From Hyphomicrobiales bacterium (GTDB lineage: Bacteria > Pseudomonadota > Alphaproteobacteria > Rhizobiales > Xanthobacteraceae), in the NCBI GenBank assembly GCA_017305455.1, contig JAFKKO010000129.1:1-49673 (forward strand): a stretch of DNA of 49,673 nucleotides, read 5' to 3'. Below, piece after piece: positions 40,756-49,673 of the stretch (position 1 is its first letter; each line of letters starts with the position of its first letter). Below the pieces are notes generated by a model that worked only from the letters and a program-made list of their open reading frames with translations, searched no databases and had not been told where the DNA came from. Made by a program: the position numbers and the translations under genes.

Positions 40756-41244
40756 ATGTTCGCAGTCATCAAAACCGGCGGCCGGCAGTTCCGCGTCGTT
40801 CCGGATGATGTTCTTGAAATTGGCAAGATCGCCGGCGATGTCGGCTCGATCGTGCAGCTCGGCGAAGTGCTGGTGGTCGGTGGCGACACGCCGGTTCTCG
40901 GTGCCCCGTTCGTTGCGGGCGCGTCGGTCGCCGCCGAAGTGCTGGACCACAAGCGCGGCCCGAAGGTCATCGCCTTCAAGAAGCGCCGCCGCAAGAATTC
41001 GAAGCGCAAGCGCGGCTATCGCGATGAGATCACGGTGATCCGCGTCACCGAGATCCTGACCGACGGCAAGGCCCCGAGCGTGGGTCCGCGCGCGAAGAAG
41101 GAAAAGCCGGTGGCCGCTGCGCCGGAAGCCGGCGACGAAGCCCCGAAGGCGAAGAAGGCACCGGCCAAGAAGGCCGCGCCCAAGGCCGCCAAGCCTGCAG
41201 CGGCAAAAAAGCCGGCCGCGAAGGCGAAAACTGAAGAAAAGTGA
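40756..41244 (+). CDS. rplU: 50S ribosomal protein L21, with long Ala/Lys-rich tail
   Basis: 162 residues. The first ~105 are canonical L21 (MFAVIKTGGRQFRVVPDDVL, GAPFVAGASVAAEVLDHKRG, and the basic rRNA-binding FKKRRRKNSKRKRGYRDE). The remaining ~55 residues are a low-complexity tail rich in Ala, Lys and Pro ending AAKKPAAKAKTEEK, absent from E. coli L21 (103 residues) but common in this bacterial group. It is followed by rpmA 56 bases on, as in most bacteria, and then by obgE, whose GTPase acts in 50S assembly. Confidence 0.97.
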   Translation: MFAVIKTGGRQFRVVPDDVLEIGKIAGDVGSIVQLGEVLVVGGDTPVLGAPFVAGASVAAEVLDHKRGPKVIAFKKRRRKNSKRKRGYRDEITVIRVTEILTDGKAPSVGPRAKKEKPVAAAPEAGDEAPKAKKAPAKKAAPKAAKPAAAKKPAAKAKTEEK

Positions 41245-41300
41245 GATGATTCCGTCACGGAATCGATCTATAGAGACACAAGAAGTTTTGGAGACGAGCC

Positions 41301-41570
41301 ATGGCTCATAAGAAAGCAGGCGGTTCATCGCGCAACGGACGCGACTCGGCTGGCAAGCGCCTTGGAATCAAGGCGTTTGGCGGCGAGCACGTGATTCCGG
41401 GCAACATCATTGCGCGTCAGCGCGGCACCACCTGGCACCCCGGCCTTAACGTCGGCATGGGCACGGACCACACGTTGTTCGCCAAGATCGAAGGTCGTGT
41501 TGAATTCCGCGCCAAAGCCAACGGCCGCACGTTCGTATCGGTTGTTCCGATGGCGGCCGCGGCCGAATAA
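41301..41570 (+). CDS. rpmA: 50S ribosomal protein L27
   Basis: 89 residues starting [20 protein letters not shown], with RLGIKAFGG, the IIARQRGT motif and [11 protein letters not shown]. The N-terminal tail reaches the peptidyl-transferase centre; no Firmicutes-type cleaved prepeptide is present. GGAGACG precedes the ATG, and a strong hairpin lies 60 bases after the stop. Confidence 0.98.
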   Translation: MAHKKAGGSSRNGRDSAGKRLGIKAFGGEHVIPGNIIARQRGTTWHPGLNVGMGTDHTLFAKIEGRVEFRAKANGRTFVSVVPMAAAAE

Positions 41571-41630
41571 ACGGTAGACACATCAGCGTCTGCCGGTCAT
41601 GTTGATCCGGCGGAGCGCGTCAAGGCTCGC

Positions 41631-41661
41631 AAAGGGGAGACGGGAAACCGGCCTCCCCTTT
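41631..41661 (+). terminator. Terminator-like hairpin after rpmA
   Basis: AAAGGGGAG (41631-41639) and CTCCCCTTT (41653-41661) form a perfect nine-base stem. It lies between rpmA and the acetyltransferase gene and ends the ribosomal transcript at least partially. Confidence 0.6.
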
Positions 41662-41706
41662 CACGTTTCCGGGGTCTCGCCAATGAGCCCCAGCAAGGAG
41701 CCTTCG

Positions 41707-42300
41707 ATGTTGCAGGAACTGCCCACCACCGGGATCTGCCGGGACACAAGTACCATCGTCCTCGAGACCGAGCGGCTGGTGTTGCGCCAGCCGACGCTCG
41801 CGGACGTAAAAGGCATTGCCCGCATCGTCGGTGACAAGCGCGTCGCCATCAACCTGCGCCGCGTGCCACATCCCTATTCGACCTACGATGCCGTCAACTT
41901 CGTTTCCGCCGTGGCCAATGCCGGCGGCACGATTACGTTTCTGATCGAGCGCAAGAACCAGCCGATCGGCCTTGCCAGCCTGACCTGGGAGAGCGAAGGC
42001 GCGCCCGAGCTCGGCTATTGCCTGGGCGTCGAGCATTGGGGCCAGGGTTTCGGCACCGAAGCGGCGCGCGCCGTGATCGACTACGCCTTCGAAGAATTCA
42101 CCATCACCCGCATCCTGTCCGGCGCGCGGGTGCTCAACCCGGCCTCGCGCCATGTGCTGGAAAAATGCGGCTTCCAGTGGACCGGCGTCGAGCTGCACCG
42201 CTTCCTGGCGCTCGGCTCGTCCACCCCGGTCGATCGTTTCCGGCTGGAACGCACGGTCTGGGCCTCGCTCAAAGGCTGGGGCGAAACCAGCCGCCGTTAA
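41707..42300 (+). CDS. GNAT-family N-acetyltransferase (RimJ/RimL-like)
   Basis: 197 residues. The GNAT fold is visible: IVLETERLVLRQPTLADVKG at the start, GLASLTWESEGAPELGYCLG and the acetyl-CoA pyrophosphate-binding region HWGQGFGTEAARAVIDYAFE, then GARVLNPASRHVLEKCGFQ. RimJ/RimL-type enzymes acetylate protein N-termini, ribosomal proteins or small amines; its place between rpmA and obgE in this group hints at a ribosomal substrate, unproven. AAGGAG lies six bases before the ATG at 41707, which decides the start over the in-frame ATG at 41683. Confidence 0.9.
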   Translation: MLQELPTTGICRDTSTIVLETERLVLRQPTLADVKGIARIVGDKRVAINLRRVPHPYSTYDAVNFVSAVANAGGTITFLIERKNQPIGLASLTWESEGAPELGYCLGVEHWGQGFGTEAARAVIDYAFEEFTITRILSGARVLNPASRHVLEKCGFQWTGVELHRFLALGSSTPVDRFRLERTVWASLKGWGETSRR

Positions 42301-43449
<1,149 letters not shown>

Positions 43450-43486
43450 TCGCTCGCGCGCTGTTTTCCTCTTATCGCATTGTCTC

Positions 43487-44632
43487 ATGTCTCATCCCAA
43501 GCTGAAAAATTTTCGCCGCATCGTGGTCAAGGTCGGCTCCTCGCTGCTGATCGATGCGGCCGCGGGCGAAGTCAAAACAGCGTGGCTGGAAGCGCTGGTC
43601 GCCGACATCGCGAGCCTGCACAAGGAAGGCCGCGATATTCTGATCGTCTCGTCGGGCTCGATCGCGCTTGGCCGCAGCAAACTGAAGCTGTCGAGCGGCA
43701 CGCTCAAGCTTGAGGAAAGCCAGGCCGCCGCGGCGGTCGGCCAGATCGCGCTGGCGCGAATCTGGGCCAAGACCCTCGAGCAGCACGGCATCGGCACTGG
43801 CCAGATTCTAGTGACGCTGCAGGACACCGAAGAGCGGCGCCGCTATCTCAACGCGCGCTCCACCATTTCCAAGCTGCTGGAATGGCGCGCGGTGCCGGTG
43901 ATCAACGAGAACGACACCGTGGCGACCAACGAAATCCGCTACGGCGACAACGACCGTCTCGCCGCGCGCGTCGCCACCATGACCAGCGCCGATCTTTTGA
44001 TCCTGCTCTCGGACATCGACGGCCTTTACACCGCGCCGCCTGGCGCCAATCCGAACGCAAAACTCATTCCCGTGGTCGATGCGGTGACCGCCGACATCGA
44101 GGCGATGGCGGGCGCGGCGGAATCCGAATTGTCGCGCGGCGGCATGCGCACCAAGATCGAGGCGGCGAAGATCGCAACCTCCGCCGGCACGCATATGCTG
44201 ATCGCTTCCGGCAAGATCGAGCATCCGCTGAAGGCGATCGCCGATGGCGGGCGCTGCACCTGGTTTCTGACCCCGGCCAATCCGGTCACCGCGCGCAAGC
44301 GCTGGATCGCGGGCTCGCTGGAGCCGAAGGGCACGCTGATCATCGATGCCGGCGCGGTTGCAGCGCTCTACGCCGGCAAGAGTCTTCTGCCGGCCGGCAT
44401 CGTGCGGATCGACGGCGATTTCGCGCGCGGCGATGCGGTGATCGTGCGCGGGCCCGATGGTCACGAGATCGGCCGCGGCCTTGTCGCGTATGACGTGGAG
44501 AATGCCGAGCTCATCAAGGGCCGTTCGTCGTCGGACGCCGCGCGGATTCTCGGCGTCAGCGGCCGCACCGAAATGATCCATCGTGACGACCTCGTGGTGG
44601 CCGGGCCACGCGGGCTCGAAACCGGCAAATGA
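43487..44632 (+). CDS. proB: Glutamate 5-kinase, with PUA domain
   Basis: 381 residues. An amino-acid-kinase domain ([77 protein letters not shown]) is followed by a PUA domain ([20 protein letters not shown]). It makes glutamyl-5-phosphate, the first step of proline synthesis, and is normally inhibited by proline. It precedes proA by 93 bases, so the two steps are made together. Confidence 0.97.
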   Translation: MSHPKLKNFRRIVVKVGSSLLIDAAAGEVKTAWLEALVADIASLHKEGRDILIVSSGSIALGRSKLKLSSGTLKLEESQAAAAVGQIALARIWAKTLEQHGIGTGQILVTLQDTEERRRYLNARSTISKLLEWRAVPVINENDTVATNEIRYGDNDRLAARVATMTSADLLILLSDIDGLYTAPPGANPNAKLIPVVDAVTADIEAMAGAAESELSRGGMRTKIEAAKIATSAGTHMLIASGKIEHPLKAIADGGRCTWFLTPANPVTARKRWIAGSLEPKGTLIIDAGAVAALYAGKSLLPAGIVRIDGDFARGDAVIVRGPDGHEIGRGLVAYDVENAELIKGRSSSDAARILGVSGRTEMIHRDDLVVAGPRGLETGK

Positions 44633-44725
44633 CCCCCCGGCGCGCCAGCCGATCGCCGTCTCGCGAGACCGCCGTTTCTGTGCTAACGGCTACATAAACT
44701 CAATATTAAACCCATATGACCTGTC

Positions 44726-46018
44726 ATGAACGCTCCCCTCAAAGCCGCTTCCGCTGACGCCGACCTGCCGGCCCTGATGGCGGGCCTCGCCCAAGGCGCA
44801 CGGCGCGCCGCGCGGGTGCTCGCACTGGCTCCGACCGCGCAGAAGAACGCCGCCCTCGGCGCGATGGCGAGCGCGATCCGCGCGAGCGCGCCGCAGATCC
44901 TCGCCGCCAATGCGGAGGACGTCGCCGAGGCGCGCACGGGTGGCGCGACCGATGCCTTCATCGACCGCCTCACGCTGACCAACGCTCGGATCGAGGGCAT
45001 GGCGAGCGGCATCGAGATCGTGCGCGGCATCAACGATCCGGTCGGCACCGTCACCGAGCGCTGGACGCGGCCGAACGGCATGACCATCGAGCGCGTGCGG
45101 GTGCCGCTCGGCGTCGCCGCGGTGATCTTCGAGAGCCGTCCCAACGTGCTGGCCGATGCCGGCGCGCTGTGCCTGAAATCCGGCAACGCCGTAATCCTGC
45201 GCGGCGGCTCCGACAGTTTCCGTTCCTGCCACGCCATCCATCAATGCCTGGTGCAGGGATTGCGCGAGGCCAAGCTGCCGGAAGAAGCCATCACGCTGGT
45301 GCCGACGCGCGACCGCGCCGCGGTCGGCCTGCTGCTGACCGGCCTCAATGGCGGCATCGACGTGATCGTGCCGCGCGGCGGCAAGAGCCTGGTCGCGCGC
45401 GTCGAGGCCGAGGCGCGCGTGCCGGTGTTCGCGCATCTCGAAGGCGTCAACCACGTCTATGTCGACAAGGCCGCGAAGCTCGACATGGCCAAGACCATCG
45501 TGCTCAATGCCAAGATGCGCCGCCCCGGCGTCTGCGGCGCGGCGGAAACGCTGCTGGTCGACAAGGCCGCCGCATCAACGCAGCTCAAGCCGCTGGTCGA
45601 GATGCTGATCGAAGCCGGCTGCGAAGTGCGCGGCGATGATCAGGTGCAGCGCGCCGATGCGCGCGTGAAGCCTGCAACGGAAGAAGACTGGGCCACCGAA
45701 TATGAGGACGCCATCATCGCGGCGCGCGTGGTGGACGGCCTTGATGACGCGCTCGCGCATATCGCGACCTACGGCTCGCACCACACCGACGCCATCGTTA
45801 CCGAGGACGCGGCGGCGGCCTCGCGTTTCCTCGACGAGGTCGACTCCGCCATCGTGCTGCATAATGCTTCGACGCAATTCGCCGATGGCGGCGAATTCGG
45901 CTTCGGCGCGGAGATCGGCATCGCCACCGGCAAATTCCACGCTCGCGGCCCGGTCGGCGTCGATCAACTGACCAGCTTCAAATACCGGGTGCACGGCACC
46001 GGACAGACCCGGCCGTGA
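44726..46018 (+). CDS. proA: Glutamate-5-semialdehyde dehydrogenase (gamma-glutamyl phosphate reductase)
   Basis: 430 residues. Hallmarks are the cofactor region [33 protein letters not shown], and the catalytic cysteine block [36 protein letters not shown] and KFHARGPVG near the C-terminus are also typical. It reduces glutamyl phosphate to the semialdehyde for proline. Its stop codon overlaps the GTG start of nadD. Confidence 0.97.
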   Translation: MNAPLKAASADADLPALMAGLAQGARRAARVLALAPTAQKNAALGAMASAIRASAPQILAANAEDVAEARTGGATDAFIDRLTLTNARIEGMASGIEIVRGINDPVGTVTERWTRPNGMTIERVRVPLGVAAVIFESRPNVLADAGALCLKSGNAVILRGGSDSFRSCHAIHQCLVQGLREAKLPEEAITLVPTRDRAAVGLLLTGLNGGIDVIVPRGGKSLVARVEAEARVPVFAHLEGVNHVYVDKAAKLDMAKTIVLNAKMRRPGVCGAAETLLVDKAAASTQLKPLVEMLIEAGCEVRGDDQVQRADARVKPATEEDWATEYEDAIIAARVVDGLDDALAHIATYGSHHTDAIVTEDAAAASRFLDEVDSAIVLHNASTQFADGGEFGFGAEIGIATGKFHARGPVGVDQLTSFKYRVHGTGQTRP

Positions 46019-46641
46019 TCTCCGCGCCTGCGCCGGGCGACGCCCTGCCGCCGCATGCCGACGGCATGCGCATCGGGCTGCTCGGCGGCTCGTTCAATCC
46101 GCCGCACGAGGCGCACCGCGCCATCAGCCTCTATGCGATGAAGCGCCTCAAGCTCGACCGCATCTGGTGGCTGGTGACGCCGGGCAATCCGCTGAAGGAC
46201 ACCGGCGCGCTGCGCGATGCCGAGGCGCGCCGGCTGGCGGCGATCGCGCTGGCGCGGCATCCGCGCATCGATGTGAGCTGTCTCGAATCCGTCATCGGCA
46301 CGCGCTACACTGCGGATACGCTGGAGTACCTGCGGCGGCGCTGTTCCGGCGTGCGCTTTGTCTGGATCATGGGCGCCGACAATCTCGCGCAATTCCATCG
46401 CTGGCAGCACTGGCAGGGCATCGCGGCCACGGTGCCGATCGCGGTGATCGACCGGCCGCCCGAGAGTTTCCGCGCGCTGTCGGCGCCGGCCGCGCAGGCG
46501 CTGGCGCGCTATCGCATCGACGAGCGCGCCGCGGGCGATCTTGCCACCCGCGCGCCGCCGGCCTGGACCTTCCTCACCGGCATGAAGTCATCGCTGTCCT
46601 CCACCGGGTTGCGGAACCCGGACGGAAGCTGGAAGACCTGA
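46015..46641 (+). CDS. nadD: Nicotinate-nucleotide adenylyltransferase
   Basis: 208 residues. The nucleotidyl-transferase motif [18 protein letters not shown] near residue 20, [26 protein letters not shown] and the C-terminal SSTGLR fit NadD. It converts nicotinate mononucleotide to deamido-NAD in the last shared steps of NAD synthesis. It starts with GTG in a four-base overlap with the proA stop (GTGA), so translation is coupled; the ATG at 46066 (MRIGLLGG) is a possible alternative. Confidence 0.95.
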   Translation: MISAPAPGDALPPHADGMRIGLLGGSFNPPHEAHRAISLYAMKRLKLDRIWWLVTPGNPLKDTGALRDAEARRLAAIALARHPRIDVSCLESVIGTRYTADTLEYLRRRCSGVRFVWIMGADNLAQFHRWQHWQGIAATVPIAVIDRPPESFRALSAPAAQALARYRIDERAAGDLATRAPPAWTFLTGMKSSLSSTGLRNPDGSWKT

Positions 46642-46768
46642 TTGCCACACCTCACGCTGCTTGCATCGGAACCGAGACTGGCGGATTGAAACCATTAACC
46701 CCACATGCGTATGATCAACAGCGGGCGCTTCGGATTCGGCGCCCGCGATACAGTGAAAGGAGTGGTCC

Positions 46769-47179
46769 CTGACCGCATCTGTATTGTCCCGGGCAGGACA
46801 AGCATCCTCGCCCATCGCTGTCGTGAAGGCGCGCCCTGACGCCGAGACGACGCTGCACCTGATCCTCTCCCGCCTCGACGACATGAAGGCGGAAGACACG
46901 GTCACCATCGACCTGCGCGGCAAATCCTCTCTTACCGATTACATGGTCGTCACCACCGGACGGGTGAACCGTCATGTCGGCGCGATCGCGGAAGATGTCG
47001 CCAAGGGCCTGAAGGAGATCGGGATCCAAGCCCCTCACATCGAAGGCCTGCCGAATTGCGATTGGGTCCTGATCGATTCCGGCGATGTAATCGTGCACGT
47101 CTTCAGACCTGAAGTCCGGGAGTTCTACAATCTCGAAAAGATGTGGACCTCGGAAAAGCCGGCGGTGAAGGCGCGCTGA
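46769..47179 (+). CDS. rsfS: Ribosomal silencing factor RsfS, possible CTG start
   Basis: About 136 residues of the RsfS/Iojap family: LHLILSRLDDMKAEDTVTID, LRGKSSLTDYMVVTTGRVNR, DWVLIDSGDVIVHVFRPEVR, EFYNLEKMW. It binds L14 and blocks subunit joining during starvation. The start is unusual. AAAGGAG (46756-46762) is a strong ribosome-binding site, and six bases later comes CTG (46769) in frame; the next usable start, TTG at 46784, is 21 bases from that site. No ATG is available before residue 39. nadD-rsfS-rlmH is the standard order. Confidence 0.93.
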   Translation: MTASVLSRAGQASSPIAVVKARPDAETTLHLILSRLDDMKAEDTVTIDLRGKSSLTDYMVVTTGRVNRHVGAIAEDVAKGLKEIGIQAPHIEGLPNCDWVLIDSGDVIVHVFRPEVREFYNLEKMWTSEKPAVKAR

Positions 47180-47272
47180 AGGCGTCTTCTCCGGAAGCAT
47201 GCGGACCCGCATGACGCGGAGCGTGGACCGTTGTGTCCGCCGCGTCATGGTGAAGCCGGCCGGGATTGCTTT

Positions 47273-47361
47273 CGTCATTGCGAGCGAAGCGAAGCAATTC
47301 AGCCTAACCCGGTCGTGCAAAGGACTGGATTGCTTCGGAGCTTCCGCCCCTCGCGATGACG
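47273..47361. repeat. Dispersed palindromic repeat of Bradyrhizobium relatives
   Basis: CGTCATTGCGAGCGAAGCGA at the left and CTCGCGATGACG at the right form a long imperfect inverted repeat with an inner AAGCAATTCAG / CTGGATTGCTT pair. This is a well-known scattered intergenic element in this family. It sits between rsfS and rlmH. Confidence 0.65.
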
Positions 47362-47423
47362 GGGTGCGTGCAACAAAGGCAACCGCCGTAGGAAAGCGCG
47401 CGAGCGCGTGATAAGCCCCAGCC

Positions 47424-47906
47424 ATGCGCGTCATCGTCATCGCCATCGGCCGTCTCAAGCAGGGTCCCGAGCGGGAGCTGGCCGAACGCTATCGCGCGCG
47501 GTTCGACGATATCGGCCGCAAGCTCGGCTTTCGCGCCCTTGAGATTCACGAGATCGCCGAAAGCCGCAGCGGCGAGACCCGCACCCGCATCGCCGACGAA
47601 GGCGCCGCCATCGCCGCTCATATTCCCGAGCGCGCCATTGTGGCGGCGCTCGACGAGCGCGGCGACAATCTCGACAGCGCGGCGCTGGCGCGTCATGTCG
47701 GTCGCTGGCGCGACGAGGCGATGCCCGCGCTGGTTTTCGTCATCGGCGGCGCCGACGGACTTGCGCCGGAGTTGCGCGGCAAGGCGAAGCTCAGCCTCGC
47801 TTTCGGCAAGGCGACCTGGCCGCATCAGATGGTGCGCATCATGCTGCTGGAACAGATCTACCGCGCCGCGACCATTTTGTCCGGCCATCCCTATCATCGG
47901 GCCTGA
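47424..47906 (+). CDS. rlmH: 23S rRNA (pseudouridine1915-N3) methyltransferase
   Basis: 160 residues of the SPOUT fold: MRVIVIAIGRLKQGPERELA, VAALDERGDNLDSAALARHV, the knot VFVIGGADGLAPELRGKAKL, and the diagnostic C-terminus HQMVRIMLLEQIYRAATILS then HPYHR. It methylates pseudouridine 1915 in helix 69 of the 70S ribosome. The next gene starts two bases after its stop codon. Confidence 0.97.
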   Translation: MRVIVIAIGRLKQGPERELAERYRARFDDIGRKLGFRALEIHEIAESRSGETRTRIADEGAAIAAHIPERAIVAALDERGDNLDSAALARHVGRWRDEAMPALVFVIGGADGLAPELRGKAKLSLAFGKATWPHQMVRIMLLEQIYRAATILSGHPYHRA

Positions 47907-47908
47907 CA

Positions 47909-49222
47909 ATGCGAGATGTCCTGCCGCAGGCAACGATACTCTGCATCGCCGCGTTGATGCTGGCAGGCCCAGTGCGGGCGCAGAGCGTCGCGCTGCCGCC
48001 GGCAAGCTCCACCTCCGCGCCGGACGCCGACGCCATCAAGCAGCGCAGCGAAGAGCTGGAGGCGATGCGCGCGCGGCAGAAAGCCGCCGACGAGGCCGCG
48101 CAGAAACTCAAGGCGGAGATCGCCGCGCTCGGCCAGGACCGCGTCCGGCTCAACCAGCAACTGATCGAGATCGCAGCCAGGGTGCGCGGCATCGAAGCCA
48201 GCGTCGCCGACACCGAAAATCGCCTGCGTCCGCTCGATGCGCGCGAACAGCAGATGCGCGCCTCGCTGGAGTCGCGGCGCGACGAAATCGCCGAAGTGCT
48301 GGCGGCCCTGCAGCGCGCCGGACGCCGCGCGCCGCCGGCGTTGTTCGTGCGTCCGGAAGACGCGCTGCAATCGCTGCGCACCGCGATCCTGCTCGGCGCG
48401 GCGGTGCCGGAAATGCGCGCGCGCGCAAAAAAACTTGCCGGCGAACTCGGCGATCTCATCGCCGTGCGCAAGACCATCGGCGAAGAACGCGAGCGCCTGA
48501 AGACCGACCGCGACCGGCTCGATGCCGAGCAGCCGCGCCTTGCCGCTCTGGTGCAGGAACGCCAGACCCGCGAGGCCGAGGCGACGCGCGACATGGATGC
48601 CGAGCGCCAGCGCGCCGCCAGCCTCGCCAAACAGGCCGACAGCCTGCAGAGCCTGATCGCCAGGATGGAGCAGGACCTGAAAAGCGCCGCCGAGGCCGCG
48701 GCCGCCGCCGAGCTGAAGGGCGTTCCCCCGAAACCCGACCCCAAGGCCTTGAAGAATCCGGCCCGGCTGTCCCCGGCCATCGCCTTCGCCTCAGCCAAGA
48801 AACTGCTGCCGCTGCCGGTCAACGGCACCCGGATTCGCAATTTCGGCGGTTCCGACGGCAATGGCGGCCAGGAACGGGGTATTTCGATCGCCACCAAGCC
48901 GGGGGCGCAGGTCACAACCCCGTGTGATTGCTGGGTTGTCTATGCCGGACCGTTCCGCAGCTACGGACAACTCTTGATCCTCAATGCGGGCGGCGGATAT
49001 CATGTCCTGCTTGCCGGGGTGGAACGTATTTCGGTCAACATTGGCCAGTTTGTATTGACCGGTGAGCCAGTGGCGACGATGGGGTCTCAGTCCCAGATCG
49101 CCTCGATACTGGCGGCTCCCTCAAGCCAGCCCGTGCTTTACATCGAGTTCCGCAAGGACGGCACTCCAATCGACCCAGGTCCATGGTGGGCCAAAAGTGA
49201 AGGCGAAAAGGTTCGCGGATGA
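47909..49222 (+). CDS. EnvC-like murein hydrolase activator (degenerate LytM domain)
   Basis: 437 residues: a signal peptide ending near VRAQS, a long coiled coil (about 45-270) and a C-terminal LytM/M23-like domain (VNGTRIRNFGGSDGNGGQER, DCWVVYAGPFRSYGQLLIL, NAGGGYHVLLAGVERI). The zinc-binding residues of active M23 enzymes are not intact: the usual H-x3-D block reads ERGISIATKPG, and the HxH near the end is incomplete. It should therefore activate an amidase at the division septum rather than cut peptidoglycan, as EnvC does. It overlaps the ctpA start (ATGA) and follows rlmH by two bases, an arrangement conserved in alphaproteobacteria. Confidence 0.92.
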   Translation: MRDVLPQATILCIAALMLAGPVRAQSVALPPASSTSAPDADAIKQRSEELEAMRARQKAADEAAQKLKAEIAALGQDRVRLNQQLIEIAARVRGIEASVADTENRLRPLDAREQQMRASLESRRDEIAEVLAALQRAGRRAPPALFVRPEDALQSLRTAILLGAAVPEMRARAKKLAGELGDLIAVRKTIGEERERLKTDRDRLDAEQPRLAALVQERQTREAEATRDMDAERQRAASLAKQADSLQSLIARMEQDLKSAAEAAAAAELKGVPPKPDPKALKNPARLSPAIAFASAKKLLPLPVNGTRIRNFGGSDGNGGQERGISIATKPGAQVTTPCDCWVVYAGPFRSYGQLLILNAGGGYHVLLAGVERISVNIGQFVLTGEPVATMGSQSQIASILAAPSSQPVLYIEFRKDGTPIDPGPWWAKSEGEKVRG

Positions 49223-49673
49223 TGCGCAAGACTTCTCTGATTCTTCTGAGCGCCGCGGCCGGCGCGGCCGCGACCCTTTTCCTCACCCAGCCGCGCGCCT
49301 CGCTGATGGGCACCACCGCGCGCGCCGCCGCCGCGGACACCTACCGCCAGCTCAATCTGTTCGGCGACGTGTTCGACCGCGTCCGCAGCGACTATGTCGA
49401 GAAGCCCGACGACAGCAAGCTGATCGAATCGGCGATCAGCGGCATGCTGACCGGGCTTGATCCGCATTCGAGCTACATGGATGCGAAAAGCTTCAAGGAC
49501 ATGCAGGTGCAGACCCGCGGCGAGTTCGGCGGTCTCGGCATCGAGGTCACGATGGAGGACGGCCTGATCAAGGTGGTGTCGCCGATCGACGACACGCCGG
49601 CCTCGAAGGCCGGCATCATGGCCAACGACATCATCACCAATCTCGACGACGAAGCGGTGCAGGGCCTCACCCT
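49219..49673 (+). CDS. ctpA: Carboxy-terminal processing protease, S41 family (N-terminal part; cut by window edge)
   Basis: The first ~151 residues: a signal peptide (KTSLILLSAAAGAAATLFLT), the N-terminal helical region (FGDVFDRVRSDYVEKPDDSK, MLTGLDPHSSYMD) and the start of the PDZ domain (GEFGGLGIEVTMEDGLIKVV, DTPASKAGIMANDIITNLDD). The catalytic Ser-Lys domain lies beyond the window. Periplasmic Ctp proteases trim exported proteins and peptidoglycan enzymes, in keeping with the coupled EnvC-like gene. Two ATGs (49219 and 49222) are possible starts. Confidence 0.95.
   Translation, partial: MMRKTSLILLSAAAGAAATLFLTQPRASLMGTTARAAAADTYRQLNLFGDVFDRVRSDYVEKPDDSKLIESAISGMLTGLDPHSSYMDAKSFKDMQVQTRGEFGGLGIEVTMEDGLIKVVSPIDDTPASKAGIMANDIITNLDDEAVQGLT

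Noticed and set aside
47539-48927. A 462-codon plus-strand frame overlapping rlmH and the EnvC-like gene
   Set aside because: It is out of frame with both real genes and consists of Arg/Ala-rich sequence without a domain.

Overview
The window looks like a chromosomal segment of a GC-rich alphaproteobacterium, most likely family Nitrobacteraceae (the Bradyrhizobium / Rhodopseudomonas / Afipia group). The reasons are the conserved block rplU-rpmA-GNAT-obgE-proB-proA-nadD-rsfS-rlmH-envC-ctpA, boxes of the FixK2/FNR type (TTG[A/C]-N6-[T/G]CAA), an Irr-type iron control element, and two intergenic palindromic repeat families typical of this group. No database search was possible, so every product name rests on motifs, protein architecture and gene context.

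Region 1 (1-8.35 kb) is a catabolic cluster: carbamate kinase (cut by the window edge), a gamma-glutamyltransferase-family Ntn-hydrolase, a DUF2877/AllH-type protein, a TetR regulator, a cytosine-deaminase-like amidohydrolase, an amino-acid/amide-type binding protein and an MFS carrier. An AT-rich palindrome, ATAAGTAA-N8-TTACTTAT, sits at three promoters. The combination suggests oxamate/carbamoyl-phosphate metabolism.

Region 2 (8.35-26.5 kb) looks like a low-oxygen / NO / iron region: an alternative-oxidase-family protein lacking two canonical iron ligands, two NnrS proteins, a Crp/Fnr regulator, a TonB receptor joined to a NitT/TauT-type ABC transporter, hemN, the O2-independent ubiquinone genes ubiT-ubiU-ubiV with ubiD opposite, thiO behind a TPP riboswitch, a universal stress protein and a low-affinity iron permease family protein. 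Five exact FixK2-type boxes lie in its promoters, and the TonB operon also has an Irr-type box.

Region 3 (26.6-36.2 kb) is accessory DNA next to tRNA-Ser(CGA). Copies of the tRNA 3' end at 26656 and 31476 suggest two elements integrated in tandem. The first carries an MHS transporter and a hydrolase behind a textbook sigma-54 promoter, a divergent sigma-54 activator and an integrase remnant. The second carries a LuxR-type regulator, a SemiSWEET-like protein, a small membrane protein and a ChaA-type antiporter.

Region 4 (36.4-40.4 kb) has an AraC regulator, a DUF2336 protein, a broken PilZ gene and a ROK-type sugar-kinase-like protein whose motifs are in circularly permuted order. Region 5 (40.5-49.7 kb) is the housekeeping block for ribosome assembly, proline and NAD synthesis, and cell-wall/periplasmic processing.
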